Source: Triplophysa rosa (taxonomy: Eukaryota > Chordata > Actinopteri > Cypriniformes > Nemacheilidae). Taken from it: a stretch of 64,000 nt of DNA. The notes beneath the pieces are model-generated. The model did not search any database, had not been told where the DNA came from, and worked only from the letters and a program-made list of their open reading frames with translations. Made by a program: the position numbers and the translations under genes. Positions 42,001 through 50,623 of the stretch are shown one piece after another. Location: the NCBI RefSeq assembly GCF_024868665.1, contig NC_079892.1, forward strand, positions 9,622,251 through 9,686,250, in the 5' to 3' direction. Positions within the stretch are counted from its first letter, which is position 1. Every line of letters begins with the position of its first letter.

Positions 42001-45000
42001 AAAATCCAAATTTATACATTAGTATAGTTCTGACTATAATCCAACAATTCTGATGATTGTCTGGGCGGCTGATATGAGTCATTTCCCACACAAGCATATT
42101 CTTCATATGCTGATCCCAGATATGTGATAACAGAGAAGTGAAGAGGTGCAGAGAGTCTTGCTGATTCTGTGACGCTCAACTGTATGAATAATACATTGAG
42201 GATGAATACACAAAATCTGATTAACAAGATTACCCTCCCCTCTCTATTAAATATGAATTTCAATTACCTTCGAAATAGAAATTTAATGACTGCATATTTT
42301 CGCTATCAGAAGGTAATGGGTCATAATTCCTGCATGGACTTCTGTTTATTTACAGGTGAAGCACGGGCACTTTTATTATACCTTGCACATTTTACTGTAG
42401 GTTACAAGCCTTGCCTGCGGCGAAACCAATGAATACGGCATTGACATTCAATCAATCTGGGTGATGTAGATTACGTATGTAAATCACAAAAATGTCACAA
42501 TGCCTGTGAAAACTTTGTGAGTGTGATTTACCATTTCTATAAAATTATTCTGTGAAAATATAATCTTGGTATATTTAATATTGACTAATTAAGGCCATGT
42601 CAAAGATTGAAATCAAAGTGAAATGAATAGTTAAAATCAAACTTTAATGCTTGTTATCTCATAATTTAGATTATGAGACTTTAGCCCGGTTTTCACAGGC
42701 ATACTTTTGAATAGTATGCATCTGTAGCCACTAAAAATGCCTCATATCAGCAGAGGTGGACAGTAACGAAGTAAATTTGCCTGAGTACTGTACTTAAGTA
42801 CACTTTTTGAGTATCTGTACTTTACTTGAGTATTATTTTTTCTGAGTACTTGTACTTTAACTTGACTACATTTGAAAGACAAATATCATACTTTTTACTC
42901 CACTACATTTATAAAAAGGTCCAAAAGTAGAAAATGGTTTCTATGCAGCGGGGTTTCCTGTGTGCACAATTTATCTGGCTTGCGATCTGCCAGGACCTTT
43001 TACTGTTGCCAAGTATTTCAGTTTTTCTAAGATCGCGGTTTTCCGGCAAGCTTTGAATAGCCATTTGGCAGATTTTTTTAACGCAACTCTGGGATCTTCC
43101 CCGCTAAACTAATGTAAACGTAGGCGCTGCTACATCGTTGATAGCGCTCTGAAAAGGCAAATAGAACATTAAAAGAGGAAAAAGGCACATGTTAAAGTGT
43201 GGTGTAATCATCTGTGGGTTACGATCAGTCAAAGATCGTTGAAACATTGTCATGAAAATGATCGGCATAACGGCTAAACGGTAAATAAGCATCACATACA
43301 CCTTGAGCTACACGTGCGTGTTAACTTCTGATCTGCTGTTATATCATTTAAAGCGATTTGAAAATGAATGATGTTTTTACTGAAGTAACTATAGTTGAAG
43401 TATTCCTGTTGAAATAAAAACAATAGAACCCTGCCCAAAATACAACATAAAATGTAATGGATTTAATGGTTATAAATGGGAATTGTACTATGGATACTAT
43501 GTTGTCTACTTGTATGTGATGGATTCTATTGCTGGGATGGTAAATCCTATTGGAATAAAACCCAAAACACACTACAAAGAGGAATTTAATTTAAAAATCT
43601 CATTCTAATTAAAAAATTCATTGTTTTTTTTCAGCAGGGATGGTATTTGCATTAAAACCACAGTATCCACAAATTTACCATTTTCTAAATATAGGAACCA
43701 TACTCCAATTAATAATCTTTAGTAAAACCACAGCAACTAAACATACCATAGTTTCATTATATTCATTATTATACTAGCTATAGTTTATGTTTGTAGTTAA
43801 ATTGTGGTAATAAGTCCAACAAACACATGGCTTCTACACTTTACTATTTACAAGAACCTTACTACTTACTGGTAAATTGCTGCTAAAACTGGTAAAGGGA
43901 ATATACAAAATAAAAGAACACTGCTCATAAATACATATAGGCCTAGTGGGCTAATGAGGATAATTAGGCTAAATGATCATACAGGATTATATCTAAACTA
44001 AACATATGTGTGCTAAACATATAAAGCTCTTAAAGGAGTTGCTCACTGCAAAATTTGCCCCCATTGACTTTCCATAGTAGGAATAAAAACTACTATGGAA
44101 AGTCAATGGGGGCAAATTTTGAAGTGAACTACTCCTTTAATACCACTGATTCTGTGAGCTACTCGGTGTATTCAGTAGGGTGCTTCAGAGGCACAATGTA
44201 TACGACAATAAAACAATGCACAACTGACATAAAGGAAATTTACTTTTAATACTTGAGTACTTTTAAAAGCACGTACTTCTGTACTTTTACTCAAGTAAGA
44301 ATCTGTCTTTACAACTTTTACTTGTAGTGGAGTAATATTTGACCAGTAGTATCTGTACTTTCACTCAAGTAAGGAAGTTGTGTACTTCGTCCACCTCTGC
44401 ATATCAGACATAAAAGAGTTGTATTTAACTGTACAGCAGGGCTAGTCAACTGGCGGCCCGTGGGCCAAATGCGGCTCGCCAATCATCTTTACCTGGCCCG
44501 CCTTAACATTTCAAATAAGTGGAGACTGGAGAGATTTTAAGAATGGTGTGCTTTAAGAAATGCGCATCCTGAGACGCCACGCCTTTGAAAGTCCAAAACG
44601 CTGCTACATTCAATACAAAAGTAATTTCCGCGGCTCATAACAATTGACGTCTTATAAAGCGATTTGATCGGTCTGTCCAAGAAACTTAATGTTATTTGCA
44701 ATGTTATAATGGGCAATCCACAGCCACAGGCAGTCGGTTTGTGGCTTTGGCCAAAACGCTTCTTGTGGCTTTGAAAGTAACTGCAGGGAGAGTACTATAC
44801 CACGTGAACTGTTGTCTCAGATAAGGAAAAAAGGATGTTGTCATTATTACTGCATTCATTATGTATGATTTAAACAGCTATATTTACGAAAACAGCTGTT
44901 CATCTCCATCCAGAACTTGCACTTCAAAGGATCTGTGTGTGGGGCACATGAATGCGATTGGAATTCACCCAAAGATTCGATAATACCGTTCAGTTTCTTG

Positions 45001-48000
45001 CACACACCGATTGATTCGCTTTACTAGACGCCAGTTTAACGTCAAGGGGCAGTGATTACTTTTGTGCTGAATGCATTAGCGTTTTTTACTTTTTTTACAT
45101 TTACGCATTTGGCAGATGCTTTTATCCAAAGCGACTTGCATTGCATTATTCTATACATTTGTTTCTAAGTATGTGCAATCCCCTGGTATCGAACCCATGA
45201 CCTTGGCGATGTTAGCGCCATGTTCTTACCACTGAGCTACAGGAAAGCTTTTTTTAGATTTACATAGATTTAGATTTTTAGACTTTCATTAATTCAATAT
45301 CTTCATAAATATCTTCTTTAAAAAAAACAATACCACCCTCATCTTGGAAGTATTGGGGGACTGTGGGTGAGTAAATTAACAGCAATTTCATTCAACGTAT
45401 TAGGGAATATAAAAAACAATTAAAAAGACAATATCCCTTTTTATTTAATATCATGAAAAGGTATATACTGGATGCAATATTTGTGTGCATGTTTTAATAT
45501 ATGACCTGTAAGCAACAGCAACAAAAACAGTATAATAGGAACAAAATGCAATAAATAACGGAAATACAAAATAACAGAAGAAATTATGATATGGGAAAAA
45601 ACTGGCCCACATCCTATTATACTTTTGTAATCTGGCCCTCAAAGAAAAGTAGTTGAAGACCCCTGCTGTACAGTATGTGGTATATTGTAGCTTTTGTAAA
45701 TCCAAATGAGGCACACCACATTTAAAATGCACACATTCATCTGTTGTTTGTTCACACTGAATTTCAGCTTACCAGCATGTGCCCTAGAAAAAACTCTGCT
45801 TTCCGCTCGAATCAAACAAAAGTGAGTTGACAGCACGGTGGCTTTTCAAGAAAAAAAAGTGGTCTTTCTTGGGCCCAAAGCTATTAAACAGGCTCAGGTA
45901 AAAAGGGAAGGTTAAATCAAAGTAAAGCAAAAAAGTGCATGGTCGTTCACATTCAAATATTCTTTTGATAACAGGCTTGCAGACTTTGAAAGTGCATATG
46001 CCAAAGGCATTGTGTGACTGTGACAGTGTAGCCGAGATTAGAGAAGCACTGCACTCAAACAGAATTCACATAGTGCTGCTAAACGCATACACAAAAATGA
46101 TCTTGCACAAAGTCACCCAGACCCTCTGAACAGACAAGAGATGCTTGTATGCATCCCTTGTGGCTATAAAAGTGAAGTCATACTTCTGACTCCCTTCTAT
46201 CATTTGGAGTGGCATATCAATAATGAAAGATGGCAGATCATATGCAGTGCAGTAAAATAATTTGTCTCACTAAACCTGCATTACATCCAGGAGGAAAATG
46301 GTGCCTCAAGGGATGTCACTTGAATATCACTAGATCAGATCAGCAAAGCCAGAAAGATTACCTTCTCATTCGGACAGCAAAGATATTTGCATTAAGCATG
46401 ACAGCAAAAATCAACAATGTGCTGCTGGCCACTCTATAGATCTCCACCAGAGAACATTTATTCACAAAGACTAAGGGTAGATTTATTTATTTACAAATTT
46501 ACGTATAAATAAGGGTGATACTTTCTGACTTTTACCGAAAAGCAATGGCTATAGTATACCCTAAAGCAGTGGTCACCAACCCTGCTCCTGGAGATCGACC
46601 GTCCTGAAGATTTCAGCTCCAACCCCAATCAAACACACCTGATCTATCTAATCAATGTGTTCAGGTTTGCTTGATAATTACAGACAGGTGTGCTGAAGCA
46701 GGGTTGGAGCTGCAGTCTGCAGGACGGTCGATCTCCAGGAGCAGGGTTGGTGACCACTGCCCTAAAGCATCCAATCGAACATCCTGAAATCAATAGAGGT
46801 CACAACGTCTTATTGGATTCGTATAATTCAGTTTTCCGCTTTTTTAATGACTTAACAAAGCGCAGCAAGCATGTAACCTGAACGACTTTAAAAACGTACA
46901 TTTGCAAAACATATAATGAGATAAATGAATCACATTAGATGAAATTACAATGCACAATTTTGTAGGTCACTAGGGATTCATTATATTTTATATAATCTAT
47001 CTATAGCTACTCTGTACACTTACTTAATGTAAAGGGAATGTAAATGTAAAGGGAATTTAAGATGCATATAAATGACAGCGCAGCATTTTTTTATTTCCTA
47101 TACCTGCTAACCATACAAGTCTTTTTTTGCAAAAAAGAGCACAATTATACAAACTGTAACTGGAATGCAATTTACAGGTCTCACAGGTGCAAAGCTCACA
47201 ACACGTTATTATCACTAGAGTCTAATATGCAGGTATAAGGTTATACTAGTGTGATAGCATGCATTAAACAGATCCTTAATAGATTTAAAGTGAGAGTTCA
47301 CCCAAAAATGAAAATTCTGTCATCATTTGCTCACACTCATGTCGTTTCATACCAGTGTAAATTACTTTGTCTCTGACTACTTTGTACAGAGAAAGATATT
47401 TTGAAGAATGTTAGCAATTTTCGATTCTGTGACATCATTGACTGGCATAGTGCCCCAGAACTGTGTTCCTACATTCTTCAAAATATTCACTTTGTGTTCA
47501 ACAGAACAAATATACATTTTTTTCCTACTATGGTAGTGGATGATGTCACAGAACTGAAAATTGCTAACATTCTTGCAAATACCTTTCTTTGTGTTTAACA
47601 GAACAAATACATTTATATAGGTCTGAAACAACCTGAGGGTGAGTAAATAATGACAGAATTGTAATTTTTGGGTGAACTATCCTTTTAATAGGTTGCGTCC
47701 AAACACTGTATATTTTAGAACTACTGTAGCAGGGGTGTGTGCTGGTAAAAATAGCACCTGTTCTTGTTCCCATAATAGTGAGTGATTCTGTATTATCTCC
47801 ACTGGGTACAATGTCGATTCAAAACAAATCTGCGGTTCAATGATGTCACTTTTACCTCAAACGGTACAAACCGTTGCACGCTCATATCAATTCATAATCT
47901 TTATCAAACAAGTGGAACAACAAATAGGGACATGGCTGCTAATAATAACAATATGTGCAAGAATACACAGTTTTCTATTTTATACATTTCTTTTAAAAGC

Positions 48001-48478
48001 TTATAAAGTAATATTTTACATTTACTAAACGTCTCACTTTGAACCCGACAACGGGTGTGCAAAAAACAAGTCTGCAAGATATTAGTGAACGCGCTTGGTG
48101 CGTAGCAGCAGTTTGACTTATTTTAAAACAAACCGCGAAATATTTCGAAGTGGCAAATTAACGATCACTCACCTTCTGCTGACGGCGAGCCATATCTGTG
48201 GGCTGTTTGGCGTTAAACGGATACGCGATACACCTCAACACAAACGCGTAAATCTGTAGTTTAATTTTCCTGTCCGCTTCCTCTTTCTGAAGTCTCTCCT
48301 GCTCGATTTTGTCCGCCTCTGCGGGACATGGGACCGGTTCTTTATTTTGGGTACGCGGGGCATCTGACGTCTTTTCGGGTTTGGGACTCTTTTTCACGGG
48401 TTTCCCGGTTTTAACGGGTGGTTCGTCCTCAGGTGGCAGTTCCCCCTCAGAATCGTCGCTGGAGGACGGGTCCAGCAT
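10263..48478 (-). CDS. cadps2: Calcium-dependent activator protein for secretion 2, N-terminal coding exons 1-3 (gene continues off the left edge)
   Basis: CAPS/CADPS proteins prime dense-core vesicles for calcium-triggered exocytosis at the plasma membrane. Three exons join in phase 0: 48173-48478 (102 codons), 25761-25874 (38) and 10263-10595 (111), giving residues 1-251 of a family usually near 1300 aa. The start MLDPSSS, the block [20 protein letters not shown], then [17 protein letters not shown] and [19 protein letters not shown] are diagnostic for the CAPS N-terminus. The variants [23 protein letters not shown] and [10 protein letters not shown] favour CADPS2 over CADPS1 (family knowledge, recalled). 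The C2, PH and MUN parts are not in the window. Introns are 22.3 and 15.2 kb and transposon-rich. Synteny with slc13a1 and iqub supports the paralogue call. The three exons look intact. Confidence 0.93.
12108..12175. repeat. Dispersed repeat shared with 26876-26945 (inverted)
   Basis: TAGACGGTTTTATCGGACGC and TTCTGGTCTGTGTTTG recur as the reverse complement near 26945-26878. Family not recognised. Confidence 0.6.
13440..13800. other. Unique intronic stretch, possible conserved enhancer
   Basis: No match to any repeat in the window, mixed base composition and many homeodomain-type TAAT sites (GGAGAGATTAATAAGATACA, GTGTAATTAAAGCC, GATTTAATCACGCAGG). It lies in intron 2 of cadps2. No ORF of merit. 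Enhancer status is inference; conservation could not be tested. Confidence 0.25.
14520..15068. mobile_element. hAT-type non-autonomous element, CAGTGTTGGG ends (549 bp)
   Basis: Perfect 8-bp duplication CTTGTGAC at 14512-14519 and 15069-15076. Ends CAGTGTTGGG and CCCAACACTG; subterminal GTAATTA/TAATTAC motifs repeated in both orientations. Confidence 0.92.
17258..17570. mobile_element. hAT-like non-autonomous element, TAGAGA ends (313 bp)
   Basis: Ends TAGAGATGCAACGATAC and GGCTGATTCTCTA; flanks GTTAATAC and GTTAACAT agree at 6 of 8 bases. Internal CCGATA repeats. Older copy, so lower confidence. Confidence 0.65.
17827..18230. mobile_element. ANGEL-like inverted-repeat element (about 400 bp)
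   Basis: Ends AAAGGGATACTTCACCCAAA and TTTTGGGTGAAGTATCCCCTTT. The arms continue with CTTCGAGTTGTTCCAAATCT and its reverse complement, so most of the element is an inverted repeat. Typical of the cyprinid ANGEL family. Confidence 0.8.
19069..19216. mobile_element. Short MITE, TTACACCGTGTCTACA ends (148 bp)
   Basis: Ends TTACACCGTGTCTACA and TGTAGACACAGTGTTA are inverted repeats; the inside repeats GACGCGACACGAC and its inverse. Abuts the next repeat. Confidence 0.7.
19217..19560. repeat. Truncated repeat with CGCCCCGTTCAGACC end
   Basis: Starts CGCCCCGTTCAGACCGCCAG and holds GCGACAGGAAGTGGGCGTG. It looks like one terminus of a fish DNA element; no matching opposite terminus was found. The small ORF here is not credible as a gene. 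Confidence 0.45.
20549..20770. repeat. Dispersed repeat with SINE-type tail
   Basis: Contains CAGACGCTTTTATCCAAAGC, the tail seen in the tRNA-SINEs at 45094-45247 and 49849-50003, but lacks the tRNA head. Confidence 0.55.
21050..21250. other. Unique intronic stretch, possible conserved enhancer
   Basis: Non-repetitive tract with ACTAATCC, TCATAATCAATGAGAG, ACACATTAATGAGAG and GATGGCAGGCAGC, resembling homeodomain and bHLH sites. In cadps2 intron 2. Only sequence texture supports it. Confidence 0.22.
21531..21640. repeat. Palindromic MITE-like hairpin (110 bp)
   Basis: CAGTGTTAAAAAGGGTCAAA at one end and TTTGACCTTTTTTTCACACTG at the other; inner arms TATATAATCCACACT and AGTGTGGATTATATA flank a 5-nt loop. 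The whole unit can fold on itself. Confidence 0.8.
23083..23740. mobile_element. hAT-type non-autonomous element, TAGGGTTGG ends (658 bp)
   Basis: Perfect 8-bp duplication GTGCAAAC at 23075-23082 and 23741-23748. Ends TAGGGTTGGATGATG and ATCGACCCAACCCTA. Inside is a fragment beginning CAGGGCTCCAGACTGCGACC, the terminus of another hAT family, and a tract shared with 37640-37790. The small ORFs across it are not credible genes. Confidence 0.92.
24032..24112. repeat. (CA)n microsatellite, about 80 bp
   Basis: Near-perfect CA dinucleotide run with a few CG interruptions near the right end. Apparent Val-Cys ORFs on the minus strand come from it. Confidence 0.97.
24977..25003. repeat. (AG)n simple repeat
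   Basis: Uninterrupted AG dinucleotides, 13 units, ending in AAAG. Confidence 0.95.
25761..25874 (-). CDS. cadps2: cadps2 coding exon 2
   Basis: Encodes 38 residues (103-140), starting [20 protein letters not shown] and ending NAVRSYYE. The acceptor is TTTTCCCAG|CTG after a pyrimidine-rich run; the donor is GAG|GTAAGA. Phase 0 at both ends, joining exactly to exon 1 and exon 3. The residues [12 protein letters not shown] point to the CADPS2 paralogue. Confidence 0.93.
26876..26945. repeat. Dispersed repeat, inverted partner of 12108-12175
   Basis: CATCCGATGAAACCGTCTAT corresponds to the inverse of the 12-kb copy; AAACACAGACTGGAAGTTA also matches. Confidence 0.6.
27788..27833. repeat. Perfect short hairpin
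   Basis: GCTTTACAACTTTCATG and CATGAAAGTTGTAAAGC face each other across a short loop that itself repeats CTTTACAACG. Probably a small inversion duplication. Confidence 0.85.
28304..28632. mobile_element. MITE with AGCACTTTTTCCACCATCGC ends (329 bp)
   Basis: The termini are inverted repeats of about 35 bp (AGCACTTTTTCCACCATCGC versus GCGATGGTGGAAAAGCGCT), flanked by CTCTG on both sides (28299-28303, 28633-28637). A second copy is at 33508-33783. Confidence 0.85.
29510..30222. mobile_element. hAT-type non-autonomous element, TAGGGCTGTCACGATTA ends (713 bp)
   Basis: Perfect 8-bp duplication TTAGTATC at 29502-29509 and 30223-30230. Ends TAGGGCTGTCACGATTA and TAATCGTGACAGCCCTA. Subterminal GACGATTAATTGTCTG repeated in tandem near 29575-29625. 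Confidence 0.93.
32016..32720 (+). pseudogene. DIRS-type retrotransposon fragment: RNase H plus start of tyrosine recombinase
   Basis: Three shifted frames give [20 protein letters not shown] and [17 protein letters not shown] (RNase H region, 32070-32230), [16 protein letters not shown] (32280-32330), then [20 protein letters not shown] and [15 protein letters not shown] ending [12 protein letters not shown] (32460-32700), the N-terminal part of a tyrosine recombinase as in fish DIRS elements. Frameshifts and a cut after VAIAGK mean it is dead. No terminal repeats seen. Confidence 0.8.
33508..33783. mobile_element. Truncated MITE copy related to 28304-28632, with an internal tandem duplication
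   Basis: Reverse-orientation copy ending GAACGATTCGGCGCAATGGT and GGAAAAGTGCT; lacks the other terminus. Two tandem 46-bp units (33541-33586, 33587-33632; GCGCGGAGAGCTGTTATAGC...) differ at one base. Confidence 0.85.
34150..34345. repeat. ACTGTAAAAA-type dispersed repeat
   Basis: Many TTTACAGT and ACTGTAAA words in both orientations, ending TACATTTTTTTACAGTGTAC. A similar decayed tract is at 58545-58745. Confidence 0.55.
35140..35429 (+). mobile_element. tRNA-derived SINE of the HE1/V-SINE type
   Basis: Head GGGGCAGTCGTGGCCTAATG with an A-box, a B-box GGTTCGATTCCC, the V-SINE core GGTGCCCTTGAGCAAGGCAC, then GATGGGTTAAATGCAGAG and a TTTCACTTTCACTTT tail. The A-box segment TCGGCCTAATGGTTAG is partly duplicated. 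Resembles zebrafish HE1. Confidence 0.85.
36430..36640. repeat. Dispersed repeat, inverted partner of 5928-6105
   Basis: GTTGATTGACAGGCGATCTG and CAAACAAACCAGTCCGACAA are the inverse of the 6-kb copy. Confidence 0.7.
36646..37340. repeat. Truncated hAT-like repeat starting CAGGGCTTCAGACTAAC
   Basis: The start resembles the CAGGGCTCCAGACTGCGACC terminus inside 23083-23740. No matching right terminus. The GCAGTTAGTTTCGTTTTAAA segment at 37205 recurs at 37645. An ANGEL-like end (ATGAGGGTGACTAAATTAT) closes the region. Confidence 0.45.
37489..37878. mobile_element. Non-autonomous DNA element with GTGCCGTTCACATTTCGCAC ends (390 bp)
   Basis: Left GGTGCCGTTCACATTTCGCA, right GTGCGAAATGTGACCGGCCCC are inverted repeats. 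Related in its ends to 6257-6681. The inside shares the tract CTCACGTTGTGTGTGTGTAA with the hAT element at 23.4 kb. Confidence 0.75.
41378..41933. mobile_element. Non-autonomous DNA element, TIR TAAAGGGGTCATATG family (556 bp)
   Basis: Left end TAAAGGGGTCATATGACACG, right end CATATGACCCCTTTA. Same family as 343-448. Flanking TA on both sides is compatible with a TA target site. No transposase is visible. Confidence 0.8.
42751..44399. mobile_element. hAT-type element, CAGAGGTGG ends (1649 bp), with a nested ANGEL-like palindrome
   Basis: Perfect 8-bp duplication CATATCAG at 42743-42750 and 44400-44407. Ends CAGAGGTGGACAGTAACGAA and CGTCCACCTCTG, with many AGTACTT/AAGTACT words. Contains a repeat (43436-43640) also found at 54050-54290. 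No transposase is visible. Confidence 0.92.
44029..44140. mobile_element. ANGEL-like palindrome nested in the hAT element
   Basis: Arms of about 50 bp (TTAAAGGAGTTGCTCACTGC through CCATTGACTTTCCATAGTAG and its inverse) around an 8-nt loop GAATAAAA. Both ends are TTAA. Nearly perfect hairpin. Confidence 0.85.
44437..45665. mobile_element. hAT-type (Charlie-like) element, CAGGG ends (1229 bp), with a nested SINE
   Basis: Perfect 8-bp duplication CTGTACAG at 44429-44436 and 45666-45673. Ends CAGGGCTAGTCAACTGGCGG and AGTAGTTGAAGACCCCTG; GGCCCGTGGGCC and GGCCCGCC near the left end. Holds the SINE 45094-45247. Confidence 0.9.
45094..45247 (-). mobile_element. tRNA-derived SINE, minus orientation
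   Basis: On the minus strand: CTGTAGCTCAGTGGTAAGAA (A-box) and GGTCATGGGTTCGATACC (B-box), then an unrelated body and the tail GTCGCTTTGGATAAAAGC. Not a tRNA gene: no intact cloverleaf. Confidence 0.8.
46567..46759. mobile_element. hAT-type MITE with long inverted ends (193 bp)
   Basis: Perfect 8-bp duplication CCCTAAAG at 46559-46566 and 46760-46767. The inverted ends exceed 35 bp and are nearly identical (CAGTGGTCACCAACCCTGCT ... GAGCAGGGTTGGTGACCACTG). Confidence 0.95.
47285..47688. mobile_element. ANGEL-like element (about 400 bp)
   Basis: Ends TTAAAGTGAGAGTTCACCCA and TTTTGGGTGAACTATCCTTTTAA; arms hold GAAAATTCTGTCATCATTTG and its inverse. Lies about 500 bp inside intron 1 from exon 1. 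Confidence 0.85.
48173..48478 (-). CDS. cadps2: cadps2 coding exon 1
   Basis: Encodes residues 1-102. I chose the ATG at 48478-48476 because it begins the family-typical MLDPSSS, has A at -3 (GACCATG), and is the first in-frame ATG. Upstream in-frame codons lack an ATG (the apparent start at 48541 is GTG). The first 60 residues are acidic, then rich in K, P and S, and look disordered. They are followed by a charged stretch ([15 protein letters not shown]) and the conserved [20 protein letters not shown]. The donor reads AAG|GTGAGT at 48173/48172. Confidence 0.93.
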
Positions 48479-48760
48479 GGTCGACACTCGTGAAGCGACA
48501 ACTCCAGCTGTGTGTAAACCAGGAAAACCAGAGCTTTCCACCGCAAAACCCTTTTTTTCTGAGGGAATGTGTCAGTCGCGAGACTTTTAAGGGCGGAGTC
48601 AAAGCGCGAGAGATTCGGTGACGGCTCAAGTTGAGTCGCTCTCTCCCGCGAGGACCGAGGAGCGCGTGAGCTCGGTGAGTTATGTGAGACAGGTAGGCAA
48701 CCTGTGGAATGGACAACATGCAACACGTGGGAGGTTCCCTTCTTAAAGGTGCAGTCTGTT
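48479..48760 (-). promoter_or_regulatory. CpG-rich 5' flank and probable promoter/5' UTR of cadps2
   Basis: The 200 bp upstream of the cadps2 start are rich in CpG (runs such as GGGCGGAGTCAAAGCGCGAG and CGCGAGGACCGAGGAGCGCG), in sharp contrast to the AT-rich surroundings. GGGCGG is an Sp1-type GC box. No TATA box stands out, which suits a CpG-island promoter. The transcription start cannot be placed from sequence alone. Confidence 0.45.
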
Positions 48761-49597
48761 GATACTGATGCAGCATTCTTTTTTATAAAGTCCCGTTATT
48801 TTTGCTATTTTTAACTGTAATTATTCATATTCAGAAAGTTCACTTTATAATGCAGTTCTTACTCTGTTCTCCCCTGGCTACATTTACAAATAGACAAGAT
48901 TTACATTTGCAGAAGGAATTAACTGATCATATCTTTGCGCATATGCAATGCAGTCAGATCATATACAAGGTACATTCTTAAACTTAAAAACCCGACTAAA
49001 AGGTTCTCTGTGGACCCAAAATGGGTTCTTCTTATGACATTGCTACAAATTACCATTTTAGCACCTCTATTCTGAAAAAGTGTAAAGCATGATGTGCAAA
49101 AGTATATGCACAGTCCTTGTAAGTGTTTTCTTGTGCTAAAATTATTCATTTTTAGAAAAAAAGGATTTAGTAAGGTATATAAATGTAACCATAGCTGTTT
49201 AAGAGCAGCAAGGCTAGGACGTTCATATTCAATTTGCCGACGTTTGCAACCAAGTAGCAATTATATAGCTTAAAGAAAAGCTTTGTTAAACTTAACAGTC
49301 TTTTGGCCTATAATTCTGAAATAGGCTAATTCGTATTAAATAATAAGAAATGAGATTCGACACTTCAGACAGACTGGCATTACCTCAGACACAACTGAAC
49401 AGACTTTGAATTGGAATGACTTCAGGATGTGAGCATGCATTTTTATAAAGTGGGAGGTTTACTGAATTAGTTCTCATCATTGCCTCAGGGTACAAATGCA
49501 GGACTGCACTTTAGACACCCCTCTTTTGAAATACATGCATTAATAGAGTAAACATCTATTATTTCATAAAAAAGGGGAAATAAAGTATAGGCTATAC

Positions 49598-50623
49598 CAG
49601 GGCCGTGCACAGACATTTTGAGCGGCAGTAGCCGAAACAAAAAAAGGGCACTTGGGGTTGGGGCAGGAGAAGACACCACACGCTCTTAGAGATGTCTTTC
49701 AACTTATGACACTGTAGCACTCAGTAAATATGTAAATCTATATTTTATGTTGTGCTATGTTCAGGTACAACTCTTAAAACATTTATAGTAGCCAATACAG
49801 CATTTTCACAATCATTTTTCAACATTATTTGCAGGTGCAAAAGCGATATTTACGTTTATGCATTTGGCAGATGCTTTCATCCAACGTGAATTACATTGCA
49901 TTATACTATACATTTGTTTCTGAGTATGTGCAATCCCTTGGATCGAACCCATGACATTGGCATTGCTATAGTGCCATGCTTTATCCAATGAGCTACAGGA
50001 AATATTGATGCATTAACATTAACAAATGATTCAATGGTTTTCACATGCTCTCCTGCTATCTAGGCTACTATTAATATGGTCTTAATAAAATGTCATTTCT
50101 ATGATATATATGTTATAGATGACTGGTTTCAACTAAGAAAATAGATCAGGGGAAATGTACTGCACAGGAGTTACAGTGTGACAAACTGTCAGCTTTGTGA
50201 AGGCATTTTCTACAAAGTGTTTTGATTTGACAAGAATTCTCATTTTCTTATGAGAATTGATATTTTGTCCAAGTTGTTTGCAGTTAGCACCAATATTAGA
50301 AAACCAGGAGCAAAACATTACCAACAAAGACACAAAAAACAAACATGTGGATAATACAGTGACGGGATGAACTTCTGATACTGTCGTCTTCACTCCAGTG
50401 TTCCGACAGAGACTGTCTGTGAGTGATACTTGGGAGCGAGCGGGAAAACACGGGGCGGATAGGCGGAATCAGAGGATGTTTAGCGTGTGTTAATAGACGT
50501 CTTTAAGCGGGGATCTTGAATGGATGCCTGCCCGGAGGTGGGGTTGAGTGGGGCTCCTAAGAGGATGAGTGGCGGAGGGGCAGTGGCTCTAGCCACCGGG
50601 CCACCCCACTGTGCACGGCCTTG
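49598..50623. mobile_element. hAT-type element, CAGGGCCGTGCACAG ends (1026 bp), CpG-rich right part, nested SINE
   Basis: Perfect 8-bp duplication GGCTATAC at 49590-49597 and 50624-50631. Ends CAGGGCCGTGCACAG and CTGTGCACGGCCTTG. The right 250 bp are CpG-rich and mimic a promoter island. Sits between cadps2 and slc13a1. Confidence 0.92.
49849..50003 (-). mobile_element. tRNA-derived SINE, minus orientation, nested in a hAT element
   Basis: Second copy of the 45094-45247 family: CTGTAGCTCATTGGATAAAG and GTCATGGGTTCGATCC on the minus strand. Confidence 0.8.

Larger units (their letters stand above)
25875..48172 (-). other. cadps2 intron 1
   Basis: 22.3 kb without credible coding apart from the dead DIRS fragment. 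Stretches such as 30.3-31.9, 38.0-41.3 and 45.7-46.5 kb hold nothing I can name. Large first introns are usual for CAPS genes. Confidence 0.85.

Noticed and set aside
45170..45245. Possible tRNA gene on the minus strand
   Set aside because: Only A- and B-box similarity; the sequence continues into a SINE body and a second copy exists at 49849-50003.
48309..48590. Plus-strand ORFs over the cadps2 first exon
   Set aside because: GC-rich shadow of exon 1; no independent support.
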